Program-made: the position numbers and the translations under genes
In this document: piece after piece, positions 14,241 to 23,125 of the stretch
Layout: each line of letters opens with the position of its first letter
Position numbering within the stretch: the first letter of the stretch is position 1
Notes under the pieces: model-generated
Database searches by the model: none
Seen by the model: the letters and a program-made list of their open reading frames with translations, nothing else
Told to the model about the DNA's origin: nothing
From: Bog-950 sp964423405
GTDB taxonomy: Bacteria > Bacteroidota > Bacteroidia > Chitinophagales > LD1
Assembly (NCBI GenBank): GCA_964423405.1
Contig: CAYREY010000063.1
Location: forward strand, 1 to 29,723
DNA length: 29,723 nucleotides
Direction of reading: 5' to 3'

Positions 14241-15113
14241 TTACTCTGTAATTAGCTTGCCGAGATAAGTTAACTCATCGGCGCGGAGGGTTTCGCCCTG
14301 CCCGGTGTTCATCTCTACCAGGTTGCGGATCAGCTCGCCGATAATAGCTTTGCTATCGGCAGGGGCAAAGTATTCGTACTTCTGTTCTTCCTTCATTTTC
14401 TCCAGGTAGTCTTTAATCTCGTTGCGCGAGAAGATAGCACCACGATTGATAGGATTAATATAGAACATCACCTCCCGCTCCAGGTTGGTTTCGGCGCTAA
14501 AGTCGTAGATGTTATTTTTACAAAAGCTAAGTATGTAGTGGCGCAACAGGTTAACACCATATACCGGCAGGTTAAGTTCGTTGGCCAGTATTTGATAAAC
14601 AATGCCCACCGAAACGGCATTGCCGGTGCGGTTTTCGAGTACGTGGTTAATACAGTAATCCTGATAGGTGGCTGAGCTTTGCTGGCCTTTAAAGCCATGA
14701 TAATTATAAAACACCTGATTAAAAATCTGAATCTGCTCGAGCGGGGTTTGGTTATAGTTTAGCTCCAGCCAGATGCTTTGCCGTAGCTTTTGCAACCGCT
14801 TGTGTACTTCGTTCAGGTCGGCATCGGGGTAAAAATATTTGCTTACCAGAAAGGCACCGGTAAGCAGGTCGGGGCTTTCTTTACTAAGCCATAGTTTCCA
14901 CTCTTTGGTAAGCGAGTTAAACTGTATCTCGTGTATTATTTCTTCCAGGCGTTCGTGTGCAGCAGGTGGCAGGTCGGCACTCCAGGCCTGCTCCAGTTTG
15001 GGCACTACCTCTATACCATAGCTCATCAACTTAGCGTGCACATGCTTAAAAACCTCCTGGTCGGTATCGTCCAGTAATTGTATCAGTGCATTCAGTTCGC
15101 TTTCGTTGGTCAT
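14241..15113 (-). CDS. SirB1-like / transglutaminase-like core protein
   Basis: A 290-residue cytoplasmic protein. The central part (about 90-215) resembles the SirB1 N-terminal / Transglut_core2 domain; the best segment is ENRTGNAVSVGIVYQILANE followed by LPVYGVNLLRHYIL, a pattern in which the usual cysteine of transglutaminases is replaced in many members. The first 60 residues are helical and acidic. Bacterial members are often encoded beside prfA/prfB or prmC, and here the gene is convergent to prfB; the function is not known. It follows topA on the same strand by 31 bp, so the two are probably cotranscribed. There is no signal peptide. Confidence 0.8.
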   Translation of the reverse strand: MTNESELNALIQLLDDTDQEVFKHVHAKLMSYGIEVVPKLEQAWSADLPPAAHERLEEIIHEIQFNSLTKEWKLWLSKESPDLLTGAFLVSKYFYPDADLNEVHKRLQKLRQSIWLELNYNQTPLEQIQIFNQVFYNYHGFKGQQSSATYQDYCINHVLENRTGNAVSVGIVYQILANELNLPVYGVNLLRHYILSFCKNNIYDFSAETNLEREVMFYINPINRGAIFSRNEIKDYLEKMKEEQKYEYFAPADSKAIIGELIRNLVEMNTGQGETLRADELTYLGKLITE

Positions 15114-15144
15114 GTTCGCTATTTAATGAACAGCCCCGTCCAAC

Positions 15145-17538
15145 TTACTTTTTCTTTTTAGCAGCGGCTTTTTTAGCCGGAGCTTTGGTGGTGGTTGCTG
15201 CTGTTTTATTACCCCAGCGGCGGCCACCTTTGTTGGTTGGGCCCTGTTCGCCAATTATCATTTGTATCTCTTCCAGCGTAAGGTGCTCGGCTGATTTATC
15301 TTTCGGTATTTTATAGTTGTCCTTACCTTTTTTAATGTAAGGGCCATAACGACCGTTGAGCACCTGTATGCCTTCGGCTTCGAAGTTAAGTATCAATTTA
15401 GCAGCGTCCTTCTCGGCTTTCTCACGGATTAGCGTAAGAGCGTCCTCTAAATTAATCGTATACGGGTCTCTATCCTTTGGTATAGATACAAACAGCTTAT
15501 CGTGTTGTATATACGGGCCAAAACGGCCAATGTTTGCTTTTACATCTTTACCATCCAGCTGGCCAAGTGTGCGCGGCAGCTTAAACAGTTCAACTGCTTC
15601 TTCAAAGGTGATAGTCTCCAGCGACTGATTAGCGCGCAGTTTGGCAAAGCGGGCTTTTTTGCCGGTCTCTTCATCGGCTTTGCCTATCTGTGCCATAGGG
15701 CCGAATTTGCCCATACGTACTATCAATGGTTCGCCGCTGGCCGGGTCGGTACCCAGTAAGCGTTCGCCGCTTACGCGCTCGGCGCCTTTAGTGGTATCTT
15801 CTACATTTTTATGGAACGGCTTATAGAAGTCGCCAATCATTTTGTTCCATACCTTTTTGCCTTCTGCCACTTTATCAAACTGGGCCTCTACGTCGGCAGT
15901 AAAGTTATAGTCTAGTACGTCTTTAAAGTTCTCTACCAAAAAGTCGGTTACCAGCAAACCAATATCAGTTGGAAACAGCTTGCCTTTTTCGGCACCGGTA
16001 ATTTCTGTTTTTACTTCGGTAGATACGTTACCACCTTTCAGGGTAAGTACGTTGTATTTACGTTCTACACCTTCGCGTGGTTCTTTAATAACGTAGTTAC
16101 GTTTTTGTATGGTAGATATAGTAGGTGCATAGGTCGACGGACGACCAATACCCAATTCCTCCAGCTTTTTAACCAGGCTGGCCTCTGTATAGCGGGCAGC
16201 AGGTTTAGTAAAGCGTTCGGTGGCGGTCAGTTCTTTCAAGTCAAGTATCTGGCCTTCTTTAACCGGTGGTATCAGCGCTGCTGCTTCTTCATCGCCATCG
16301 GCTTCTTCATCTACACCTTCGTTGTAAACTTTCAAAAAGCCTTCAAACAAAATAACCTCGGCTTTAGCCTGTAGCGTTTCGCTGTTTTTATTGTTTACTA
16401 TATCTATAACCGTTTTCTCAATCTGCGCATCGGCCATTTGCGAGGCTATGGTACGTTTCCATATCAGATCGTACAGGCGTTGCTCATCCGATTCGGCATC
16501 GATATTGATATTCTCCATATGCGATGGGCGGATGGCTTCGTGAGCCTCCTGCGCACTGGCATGCTTGGTAGCATACTGGCGTTGCTCGTAAAACTGCTTG
16601 CCGTAGCGGCTGGTAATTTCTTTTGATAGTGCCTTGTGTGCTGTCTCCGATAGATTGGTAGAGTCCGTTCTCATATAAGTAATATGACCGTTCTCGTACA
16701 GCCTTTGGGCTACCCGCATGGTATTACTTACCGAAAAGCCCAGTTTACGCGATGCCTCCTGCTGTAAGGTAGAGGTGGTAAACGGCGCAGCCGGCGAACG
16801 TTTGCCGGGGCGTTTTTCTATAGCGCTAACTTTAAACTCGGCGTTGGCTACTTCATTTAAAAACTTCTCGGCCTCAGCCTGGGTTTTAAAGTTGTTGGCA
16901 CGCTCTGCTTTAAAGGTCGATTTTTTGCCATTGCTATCGGTTACAAAAAAGTAGGCTACTACTTTGTAAGAACCGGTAGTGGTAAAGTTGCGTATCTCCC
17001 GCTCGCGCTCTACTATTAAGCGCACGGCTACCGATTGCACACGGCCGGCCGAAAGCGATGGTTTTACTTTTTTCCAAAGCACCGGCGATATTTCGTAACC
17101 CACCAGGCGGTCGAGCACACGGCGGGCCTGCTGTGCATTAACCAGATCCATATTAATAGTACGCGGATGGGTAACCGCATCTATAATAGCCTCTTTGGTA
17201 ACCTCGGTGTAGGTAATACGTTTTGCTTTGGCTGGGTTCAGTTTCAGTACATCGCAAAGGTGCCATGAAATGGCCTCACCCTCGCGGTCTTCATCCGTTG
17301 CCAGATAGATCTCGCCGGCATCTTTGGCGAGTTTCTTCAGCTCTTTTATTACTTTCTCTTTGTCCTCACTAATTACATAATTAGGCTCAAATCCGTTCTC
17401 TATATCTATGTTCAGGCCGCTATCGGGTAAGTCGCGTATGTGGCCGTAACAAGACGTAACTACATAATCGTCGCCCAGAAATTTATTAATGGTTTTTGCT
17501 TTCGCAGGGGACTCAACTATGATCAGTTTTTTACTCAT
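15145..17538 (-). CDS. topA: DNA topoisomerase I
   Basis: Type IA topoisomerase that relaxes negative supercoils by cutting one strand. The 797 residues begin with the Toprim domain (KLIIVESPAKAKT with E9; DEDREGEAISWH with D82, D84 and E86). The active-site tyrosine Y288 is in ITYMRTDST, with R290 next to it. The C-terminal quarter has no Cys4 zinc fingers as in E. coli; instead it has several repeats of the NGRYGPYIKKG / NIGRFGPYIQHDK type (C-terminal topoisomerase repeats), one also at RMGKFGPMAQIG. It ends in a Lys/Ala tail (KAPAKKAAAKKKK). This is the normal architecture in Bacteroidota. The gene is divergent from purB and heads an apparent operon with the SirB1-like gene. Confidence 0.97.
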   Translation of the reverse strand: MSKKLIIVESPAKAKTINKFLGDDYVVTSCYGHIRDLPDSGLNIDIENGFEPNYVISEDKEKVIKELKKLAKDAGEIYLATDEDREGEAISWHLCDVLKLNPAKAKRITYTEVTKEAIIDAVTHPRTINMDLVNAQQARRVLDRLVGYEISPVLWKKVKPSLSAGRVQSVAVRLIVEREREIRNFTTTGSYKVVAYFFVTDSNGKKSTFKAERANNFKTQAEAEKFLNEVANAEFKVSAIEKRPGKRSPAAPFTTSTLQQEASRKLGFSVSNTMRVAQRLYENGHITYMRTDSTNLSETAHKALSKEITSRYGKQFYEQRQYATKHASAQEAHEAIRPSHMENINIDAESDEQRLYDLIWKRTIASQMADAQIEKTVIDIVNNKNSETLQAKAEVILFEGFLKVYNEGVDEEADGDEEAAALIPPVKEGQILDLKELTATERFTKPAARYTEASLVKKLEELGIGRPSTYAPTISTIQKRNYVIKEPREGVERKYNVLTLKGGNVSTEVKTEITGAEKGKLFPTDIGLLVTDFLVENFKDVLDYNFTADVEAQFDKVAEGKKVWNKMIGDFYKPFHKNVEDTTKGAERVSGERLLGTDPASGEPLIVRMGKFGPMAQIGKADEETGKKARFAKLRANQSLETITFEEAVELFKLPRTLGQLDGKDVKANIGRFGPYIQHDKLFVSIPKDRDPYTINLEDALTLIREKAEKDAAKLILNFEAEGIQVLNGRYGPYIKKGKDNYKIPKDKSAEHLTLEEIQMIIGEQGPTNKGGRRWGNKTAATTTKAPAKKAAAKKKK

Positions 17539-17811
17539 GCCTGTTTTTTAACGAGTGGCAAATAAATGTTTTTGCATCCAAAACAACAAACCACCCAATT
17601 TTTGTGCTGTTTTTAGCTATAAACGCCCAAACCGGGCATTTGGTTGCATTTGCATACTTTGTTTATAGTACAGGTGCTTACAGAAACACACTTTTTATAA
17701 CTGTGCACACGCCCATACATACAACCAAGTACGCTACATATATAATGGTATTTATTTAGTGTGGCTGTTATTGTGTTGATGGGTGATGGTAAAATTCGTG
17801 GTTTAGATAAT

Positions 17812-17819
17812 TATCTTCG
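17812..17819 (+). promoter_or_regulatory. Putative -7 box of purB
   Basis: TATCTTCG followed by CGGC ends 18 nt before the purB ATG and matches the box ahead of prfB in all but one of twelve bases. The rest of the 299-bp space between topA and purB shows no other feature I can support. Confidence 0.35.
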
Positions 17820-17837
17820 CGGCAAAAATACCAGCAC

Positions 17838-19156
17838 ATGCAATTAAACACGCTTACGGCCATAAGCCCTGTAGATGGCCGCTACCGTAGCAAAACAGCC
17901 GAACTGGCCGCTTATTTTTCGGAGTATGCTTTAATAAAGTACCGGGTACATGTAGAAGTAGAATACTTTATTGCCTTGTGCGAAATACCCCTGCCGCAAC
18001 TGGCAAACTTTCCGGTAAAGCATTTTAAATCGCTGCGCGATGTAGTAACCAACTTTAGCGAAGCCGATGCGCAAACCATAAAAGACACCGAAAAAATAAC
18101 CAACCACGATGTAAAGGCGGTAGAGTATTTTTTAAAAGAAAAGTTTGATGCGCTGGAGCTGGGCGCCTGGAAAGAGTTTATACACTTTGGCCTTACCTCG
18201 CAGGATGTAAACAACACATCGGTGCCTTTATCATTTAAAGATGCCAACAACCATGTTTACCTGCCTATAGTAAAAAGACTAACCGCTCAACTACAAGCCC
18301 TGGCCGAAGAATGGAAAGACATACCCATGCTGGCACACACACACGGCCAACCGGCATCGCCTACGGTGTTGGGTAAAGAGATTATGGTGTTTGTTGAACG
18401 CCTGAAAGAACAGATACACCAGTTAGAGCAGGTACCCTACAGTGCAAAATTTGGCGGTGCTACCGGTAACCTGAATGCACACCATGTAGCTTACCCGCAT
18501 ATAGACTGGGTAAGTTTTGCCAACGAGTTTGTTGAACGCAAACTGCGCCTTAAACGCAGCCGCTACACTACACAGATAGAACACTACGATAACCTGGCCG
18601 CCCATTTTGATGCCATGAAACGCATCAACACTATATTAATAGACCTGTGCCGCGATGTATGGACCTACATCAGTATGGAGTACTTTAAGCAGCGAGTAAA
18701 CAAAAACGAAGTAGGTTCATCGGCTATGCCGCATAAGGTAAACCCTATTGATTTTGAAAATGCCGAGGGCAACCTGGGCATTGCCAATGCGCTGCTGGAG
18801 CACTTGTCGGCCAAGTTACCGATCTCGCGCCTGCAACGCGACCTTACCGATAGCACCGTACTACGCAACGTAGGTGTGCCGGTAGCCCACATGCTTATTT
18901 CGTTTTCATCAATAGAAAAAGGCCTGTCTAAACTGCTGTTGAATAACGATGCACTTAACCGCGACCTGGAAGCTAACTGGGCGGTAGTAGCCGAGGCTAT
19001 ACAAACCGTATTGCGGCGCGAGGCTTATCCATCGCCGTACGAAAAGCTGAAAGAACTTACCCGCGGCACCGGTGGCATTACCAAAGAAAGCATCCACCAC
19101 TTTATAGACACGCTGGATGTAAACGAAACCATTAAACAAGAACTACGGGCTATTAC
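17838..19156 (+). CDS. purB: Adenylosuccinate lyase (3' end lost in assembly gap)
   Basis: Cytoplasmic purine enzyme acting twice: it splits SAICAR to AICAR and adenylosuccinate to AMP, releasing fumarate. The 439 residues before the gap contain FGLTSQDVNNTS (117-128), AHTHGQPASP (166-175, with the proton-donor His169) and the fumarase/aspartase-superfamily signature GSSAMPHKVNP (293-303) with the catalytic serine. The sequence and numbering resemble the E. coli-type enzyme of about 456 residues, so only some 15-25 residues and the stop are missing. The open frame continuing past the Ns is an artefact. The gene is divergent from topA. Confidence 0.96.
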
Positions 19157-19256
19157 NNNNNNNNNNNNNNNNNNNNNNNNNNNNNNNNNNNNNNNNNNNN
19201 NNNNNNNNNNNNNNNNNNNNNNNNNNNNNNNNNNNNNNNNNNNNNNNNNNNNNNNN
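19157..19256. other. Assembly gap of 100 Ns
   Basis: A run of exactly 100 Ns, a conventional placeholder for a gap of unknown size. It removes the end of purB on the left and the last few codons of a TonB-dependent receptor on the right. Since both genes are nearly complete and convergent, the true gap may be short. Confidence 0.98.
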
Positions 19257-21481
19257 TGCAACGTGTACCGTAACCCAATGTAGCCTTTGGCACCTTGTAT
19301 GGGGGCATAGTTGTAGCTGGGGTCGAAGGTGTAGCCGTAGGGGTTGTTTTCGGTAATGCGTTTATTAAACGGATCTTCGGGGCGGAGGATGGGGTTGCGC
19401 GGTATGTAGTGCAACAGGTTTTTTACACCGGCAAACACCTCGATGCCTTTTGTAAAGTTTTTGGTAAACTGAATGTTCATGATACAAAACCAGGGAGAAC
19501 GCGCCGGGCGGAAATCGTTAGGCACTACCGGCAGGTACATGGGGCTGGTAACTTTACCGGTATAATCTATACTGAAACCAATTTTACTAAAGGTATAGCT
19601 AACAGTATAGTTGGCGGTAAACTCAGGCGCATGCATTTGCGGTGTGCGTATGTTGTTTTCTACCTGGTACACCTGCATATAAGTAGCGCCCAGCAACACC
19701 TTAAGCCCGTTGGTAAAATTAAAATCGAGGTTACCCGATGCACCGGTGCTAACGGCATAGCCTTTCAGGTTATCGTAAATTATTTCGCGTGCGTTGGTGG
19801 TATAGTCGGCCACAATTTTGTTGGTAAAGTAGGTGTAAAAGCCGCTTACATCTATACCCACAAACCCATGCTTATGTTGTATGGTGGTAGTGTAGTTGAT
19901 GTTACCGTTCCAGCTTTGTTCGGGTTTCAGTTTTTCGGCAATAACCACTTTACGCGCACCGGTAAGTGCGGCATGGTCTTCGGTAAACAGGTTTACTACC
20001 CTAAACCCGTTGCCCCCGCTTAGGCGGATTGTATGATTGCGGTGCGGTGTAATTTTAAAGGATAGCCTTGGCGAAAAAATGCTTTTGTGTTCGTTGTGAT
20101 ACTCATAGCGCATACCGGCCAGTATGGTAAACTGCTCTACCGGTTTTACTTCGGTTTGCACAAAAACACCCGGCAGGTATGTTACCGATGGTTTGGTGGC
20201 CGTAAGTTGCTCGTTAGCAGTAGCCGGTGTGTTATCATCGTAATAAATAAAGCGGAACGGTATGCCGGCCAGCAGCGAAGCGCGTTTCCAGCTTTTGTTC
20301 CAGCGTAGCTGGGCAAACAATACATGTTGTTTGGCAAGATATTTTACGGTGCCGTAGTAGCTATCCTGGTAATGAAAATTGTAGCTGTAATCTATGTACG
20401 CCTGCTCGTTACCGGCAGGCAACTGGTACACACCAATCAGCTCGGCTCGCTGTGTGTAAATACTTTCGCCGTATATCGAATCGGTACCGCGAAATTTTTT
20501 GTTCCACTGCATCTCTCCTCCCCAACGGTTTTCGTAAATGTAGCGCGCGGCTACCGATGCTATGCGGTTGTGCTTTCTGTTGAACGTCCACTTATTAAAA
20601 ACCGACAAGCGGTTTTGCAGCGTTACATCGGTAAAGTTATCGTTGTTTATATCCCACCGGAACTGGAAGTTGTAATAGTTAATACCCAGCAGGGTTTGCG
20701 CGCGTTTTAGTTTAAACGCGGCGGCCACATCGGTATTAAACTCGCCGGCACTGGTGGCGGTCTGCTCCAGTTTAAGCCGTGGCGAGGTTTCGGGCGTGTT
20801 GGTAATTATGTTTACCAGACCGGCTACTGCCTCGCTGCCGTATAAGGTAGATGAAGGGCCTTTTACCACCTCTATACGCCGTACCATGCTTTGCGGTATG
20901 CCCATTAAACCATATACGGTAGATAGCGATGATACCACCGGCATGCCGTCTATCAATATCATGGTATAGGGGCCTTCCATACCATTAATGTGTATATCGC
21001 CGGTGTTGCACACGTTGCAGTTAAGCTGCGGCTGCACGCCGTTTATCATGTTCATAGCCTCGAAAATATTGGGCGATGGATTTTTGCGAAACAGCTTATC
21101 GGTGTACACCTCTACCGGTATCGGCGATTCGGTTTTAGAGATTTCTTTCATAGTGCCGCTTACCACTACCTCGCCCAGGTTGGCACCGGCAGTTTTTAAT
21201 GCCACGTTGTACGTGGTTTTACCGGTAGTAATATTTACGGTATCGGCCACATAACCTACCGAAGAAATGACAACCGCCACCGGTGGCGTAACCGTTAGCT
21301 GAAAGTTACCAAACTCATCGGCCAGGGTACCGGTGGTGCTGCCGGCTACCTGTACAGTGGCAAAGGCAACACCCTCGCCACCGGTAGCACTTTTTACACT
21401 GCCCTTAATAAGCAACTGCTGGGCAGCCACAGCCTGCCATAGAGCCAGGCCTATAAAAAGGAATGCAAATTTTCGGGGCAC
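19257..21481 (-). CDS. TonB-dependent outer-membrane receptor, metal/siderophore type (3' end in gap)
   Basis: The frame opens at a GTG (21481) because an in-frame TAA lies two codons upstream and no ATG gives a signal peptide. The start reads MPRKFAFLFIGLALWQAVAA. Residues 21-95 are a carboxypeptidase-regulatory-like beta-sandwich. A TonB-box-like GEVVVSGT (103-110) follows, then the plug (about 120-230) with ILIDGMPVV and IEVVKGPSSTLYGSEAVAGLVNII, and a long beta-barrel that reaches GYIGLRYTL at the gap. Only a few residues seem to be missing. The plug carries NCNVCNTGDIHINGMEGPYT, with a CxxC at 155-158, which could bind a metal or form a disulfide. The gene is transcribed divergently from a haem operon, and its promoter lies in a palindromic operator, so iron or another metal is the likely link. 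The substrate is not established. Confidence 0.9.
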
Positions 21482-21488
21482 CGTGAAT

Positions 21489-21529
21489 TAATTTTAGACA
21501 AATCTAAAATTATATTTTGATAGTACAAA
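21489..21529 (-). promoter_or_regulatory. Receptor promoter with overlapping 24-bp palindromic operator
   Basis: On the minus strand TTTG (21529-21526), a 19-nt spacer and TAGATTTG (21506-21499) match the Bacteroidetes promoter TTTG-N19-TAnnTTTG exactly. The -7 box lies inside a perfect inverted repeat, TAATTTTAGA / TCTAAAATTA, with a 4-bp spacer (21489-21512). A repressor bound there would block the promoter. The core TTTAGA...TCTAAA has the form of sites bound by DtxR/MntR-family metal-dependent repressors; this attribution is an inference. Confidence 0.7.
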
Positions 21530-21639
21530 TACCAAATGACATAATAGCCTAAAGCAACAATACTGCTTAGCATTATTTAGCAGCCAATGCTGCGATGACG
21601 GGCACTTGTATTAATATATATTTAAATATATAAAGGCAG

Positions 21640-21709
21640 GGGGTGGGTTAACATGAAAAAATTGCAATCCATTAATAAACAATGAATTAACTGCGGGGTG
21701 GGTTAACAT
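21640..21709 (+). repeat. Direct repeat GGGGTGGGTTAACAT upstream of the haem operon
   Basis: The 15-mer occurs at 21640-21654 and 21695-21709, exactly 55 bp apart (five 11-bp intervals). It is a candidate binding site for the operon's regulator; no such regulator gene is in the window. Confidence 0.5.
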
Positions 21710-21878
21710 ATTTTGAACTACCGGCAATAAACAAGGCTGAAAGGCAACTACCACTACGCAATTGTAACCGGTTTGTAAAACGGCTGTAACTCTTCTGTAA
21801 AACCTTGTTTGCGGGCCTACAAATAAGGGTTGGGCAGTGTAGGTTCGCACCCGAAAAAATCAACCAAACAACATAAAA

Positions 21879-23114
21879 ATGAACATGAGAAGAATGATGA
21901 CCCTGCTGGTAGCCATAGCCACCCTGCAGTTAACCTACGCCACTACTACTACCGATACCGTAACAACCGGCGCCAGCTATGTAAACCAGGTTTGGTACAG
22001 CCTGCCTAACGATGAACAGGGCAACGCCCCCAAAGATAACTGGGATGTAGCTTTTGAAATTAGCGGCTTTACTGCCTCGGTACTGGCCAATACACAAAAG
22101 GGCCTGACGGTGTACCAAAGCCCCTATGCTGCCACACAATGGAGCAGTGTTGACACCACCGGTATTGCCAACTGGAAAACACTCGACAACAGCGAAACCA
22201 GCTGGAGCGAAGGCGCGCTGAACACCAACCCCGATGATAACCTGGACCTGGGCTGGGGCGTGTATGATATGAATACGCACACCGTAGCCGGCGATAGCAT
22301 TTACATTATTAAACTGGCCAGTGGTGCCTGGAAAAAATTTAAGGTAAACTCGCTGGCTAACAGTACGTACTCGTTTACCTGGGCCGATATAGACGGGCAG
22401 AACGAGCAGACAGCCACGCTGGCTAAAAACGGTTACACCGGTAAAAACTTTGGCTACTACTCGCTGGAGAACAACAGCGCACTGGACCGTGAACCGGCAA
22501 CCGCCGACTGGGATATAACCTTTACCAAATACATGACAGTGATATATGCACCGGACCCTACACCGTATGGTGTAACCGGTGTATTGCTTAACAAAGGTGT
22601 AACCGGCATAAAAGCCAGTGGTGTAGATGTAGCAACGGTAGATTACAACAACTATACTTTTCAGACTGATATAAACACCATAGGCTACAACTGGAAAAAC
22701 TTTGCAGGTAGCTGGACGATAGAGGACTCGCTGGTGTTTTTTGTAAAGCGTACTAACGGCGATATATGGAAACTTGTATTTACCGGTTTCACAGGTGGAG
22801 CATCGGGTAATTATATTTTTAGTAAAGAGCAGGTATATACCGCCACTACCGGCATAGAAGAAACAGCCGGCATTACCACACTGGGTGTTTACCCTAACCC
22901 AGCTACCAGCCTGGTAAACCTGGTGTACCAGAACGATGGCAGCAACAACAATGCAACTGTAACCATCAGCGACCTGAGCGGACGCATAGTTACACAACAA
23001 CTGTTTGAAGCTACCGGTGGCATGAACAGAAATGTGCTGGATGTATCGGCACTTAACCGTGGCATATATATACTAACGCTTGGCAGCAACAGCAGCAAGC
23101 TGATTATTGAGTAA
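21879..23114 (+). CDS. HmuY-like haem-binding protein with T9SS sorting domain
   Basis: First gene of the operon, 411 residues. After the signal peptide (MNMRRMMTLLVAIATLQLTYA) there is a beta-rich domain with HmuY-family marks: WDVAFE at 55-60, a second WDITF at 211-215 and IGYNWKNF at 268-275, which aligns with IGYNWKYY of the lipoprotein two genes downstream. HmuY proteins capture haem at the cell surface and pass it to a TonB receptor. The protein contains a single histidine, H134, in DMNTHT, with Met131 beside it; these are possible axial ligands. Residues 335-411 form a T9SS type A tail (VYPNPATSLVNLVY, ISDLSGRIV, LNRGIYILTL). This predicts secretion or attachment to the surface, in contrast to the lipid-anchored paralogue. 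The next gene starts 11 bp downstream. Confidence 0.85.
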   Translation: MNMRRMMTLLVAIATLQLTYATTTTDTVTTGASYVNQVWYSLPNDEQGNAPKDNWDVAFEISGFTASVLANTQKGLTVYQSPYAATQWSSVDTTGIANWKTLDNSETSWSEGALNTNPDDNLDLGWGVYDMNTHTVAGDSIYIIKLASGAWKKFKVNSLANSTYSFTWADIDGQNEQTATLAKNGYTGKNFGYYSLENNSALDREPATADWDITFTKYMTVIYAPDPTPYGVTGVLLNKGVTGIKASGVDVATVDYNNYTFQTDINTIGYNWKNFAGSWTIEDSLVFFVKRTNGDIWKLVFTGFTGGASGNYIFSKEQVYTATTGIEETAGITTLGVYPNPATSLVNLVYQNDGSNNNATVTISDLSGRIVTQQLFEATGGMNRNVLDVSALNRGIYILTLGSNSSKLIIE

Positions 23115-23125
23115 GTCTTTTTCAT

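Larger units (their letters stand above)
21482..21878. other. Divergent regulatory region between receptor and haem operon
   Basis: A 397-bp region with no gene. It holds the receptor promoter/operator (21489-21529), a small hairpin GCAGC-CAAT-GCTGC (about 21580-21593), an 18-bp AT-only palindrome centred on TTTAAA (21615-21632), a direct repeat (21640-21654 and 21695-21709) and a possible -7 box TAGGTTCG (21840-21847) for the haem operon, 31 nt before its first ATG. Confidence 0.7.

Noticed and set aside
19157..19283. Reading purB through the Ns to a stop on the other side
   Set aside because: The gap size is arbitrary, and the sequence to the right is the antisense of the receptor's C-terminus.
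19295..20023. Plus-strand ORF of 242 codons beside the gap
   Set aside because: Antisense shadow of the TonB-dependent receptor, whose barrel sequence is clear on the other strand.
21615..21632. Perfect 18-bp palindrome made only of A and T
   Set aside because: Low-complexity TA sequence; palindromes arise readily in it, and there is no independent support as an operator.
21930..23000. Long minus-strand ORF of 356 codons
   Set aside because: It lies antisense within the HmuY-like gene, has a composition typical of a reverse-frame shadow and no recognisable domain or start signal.
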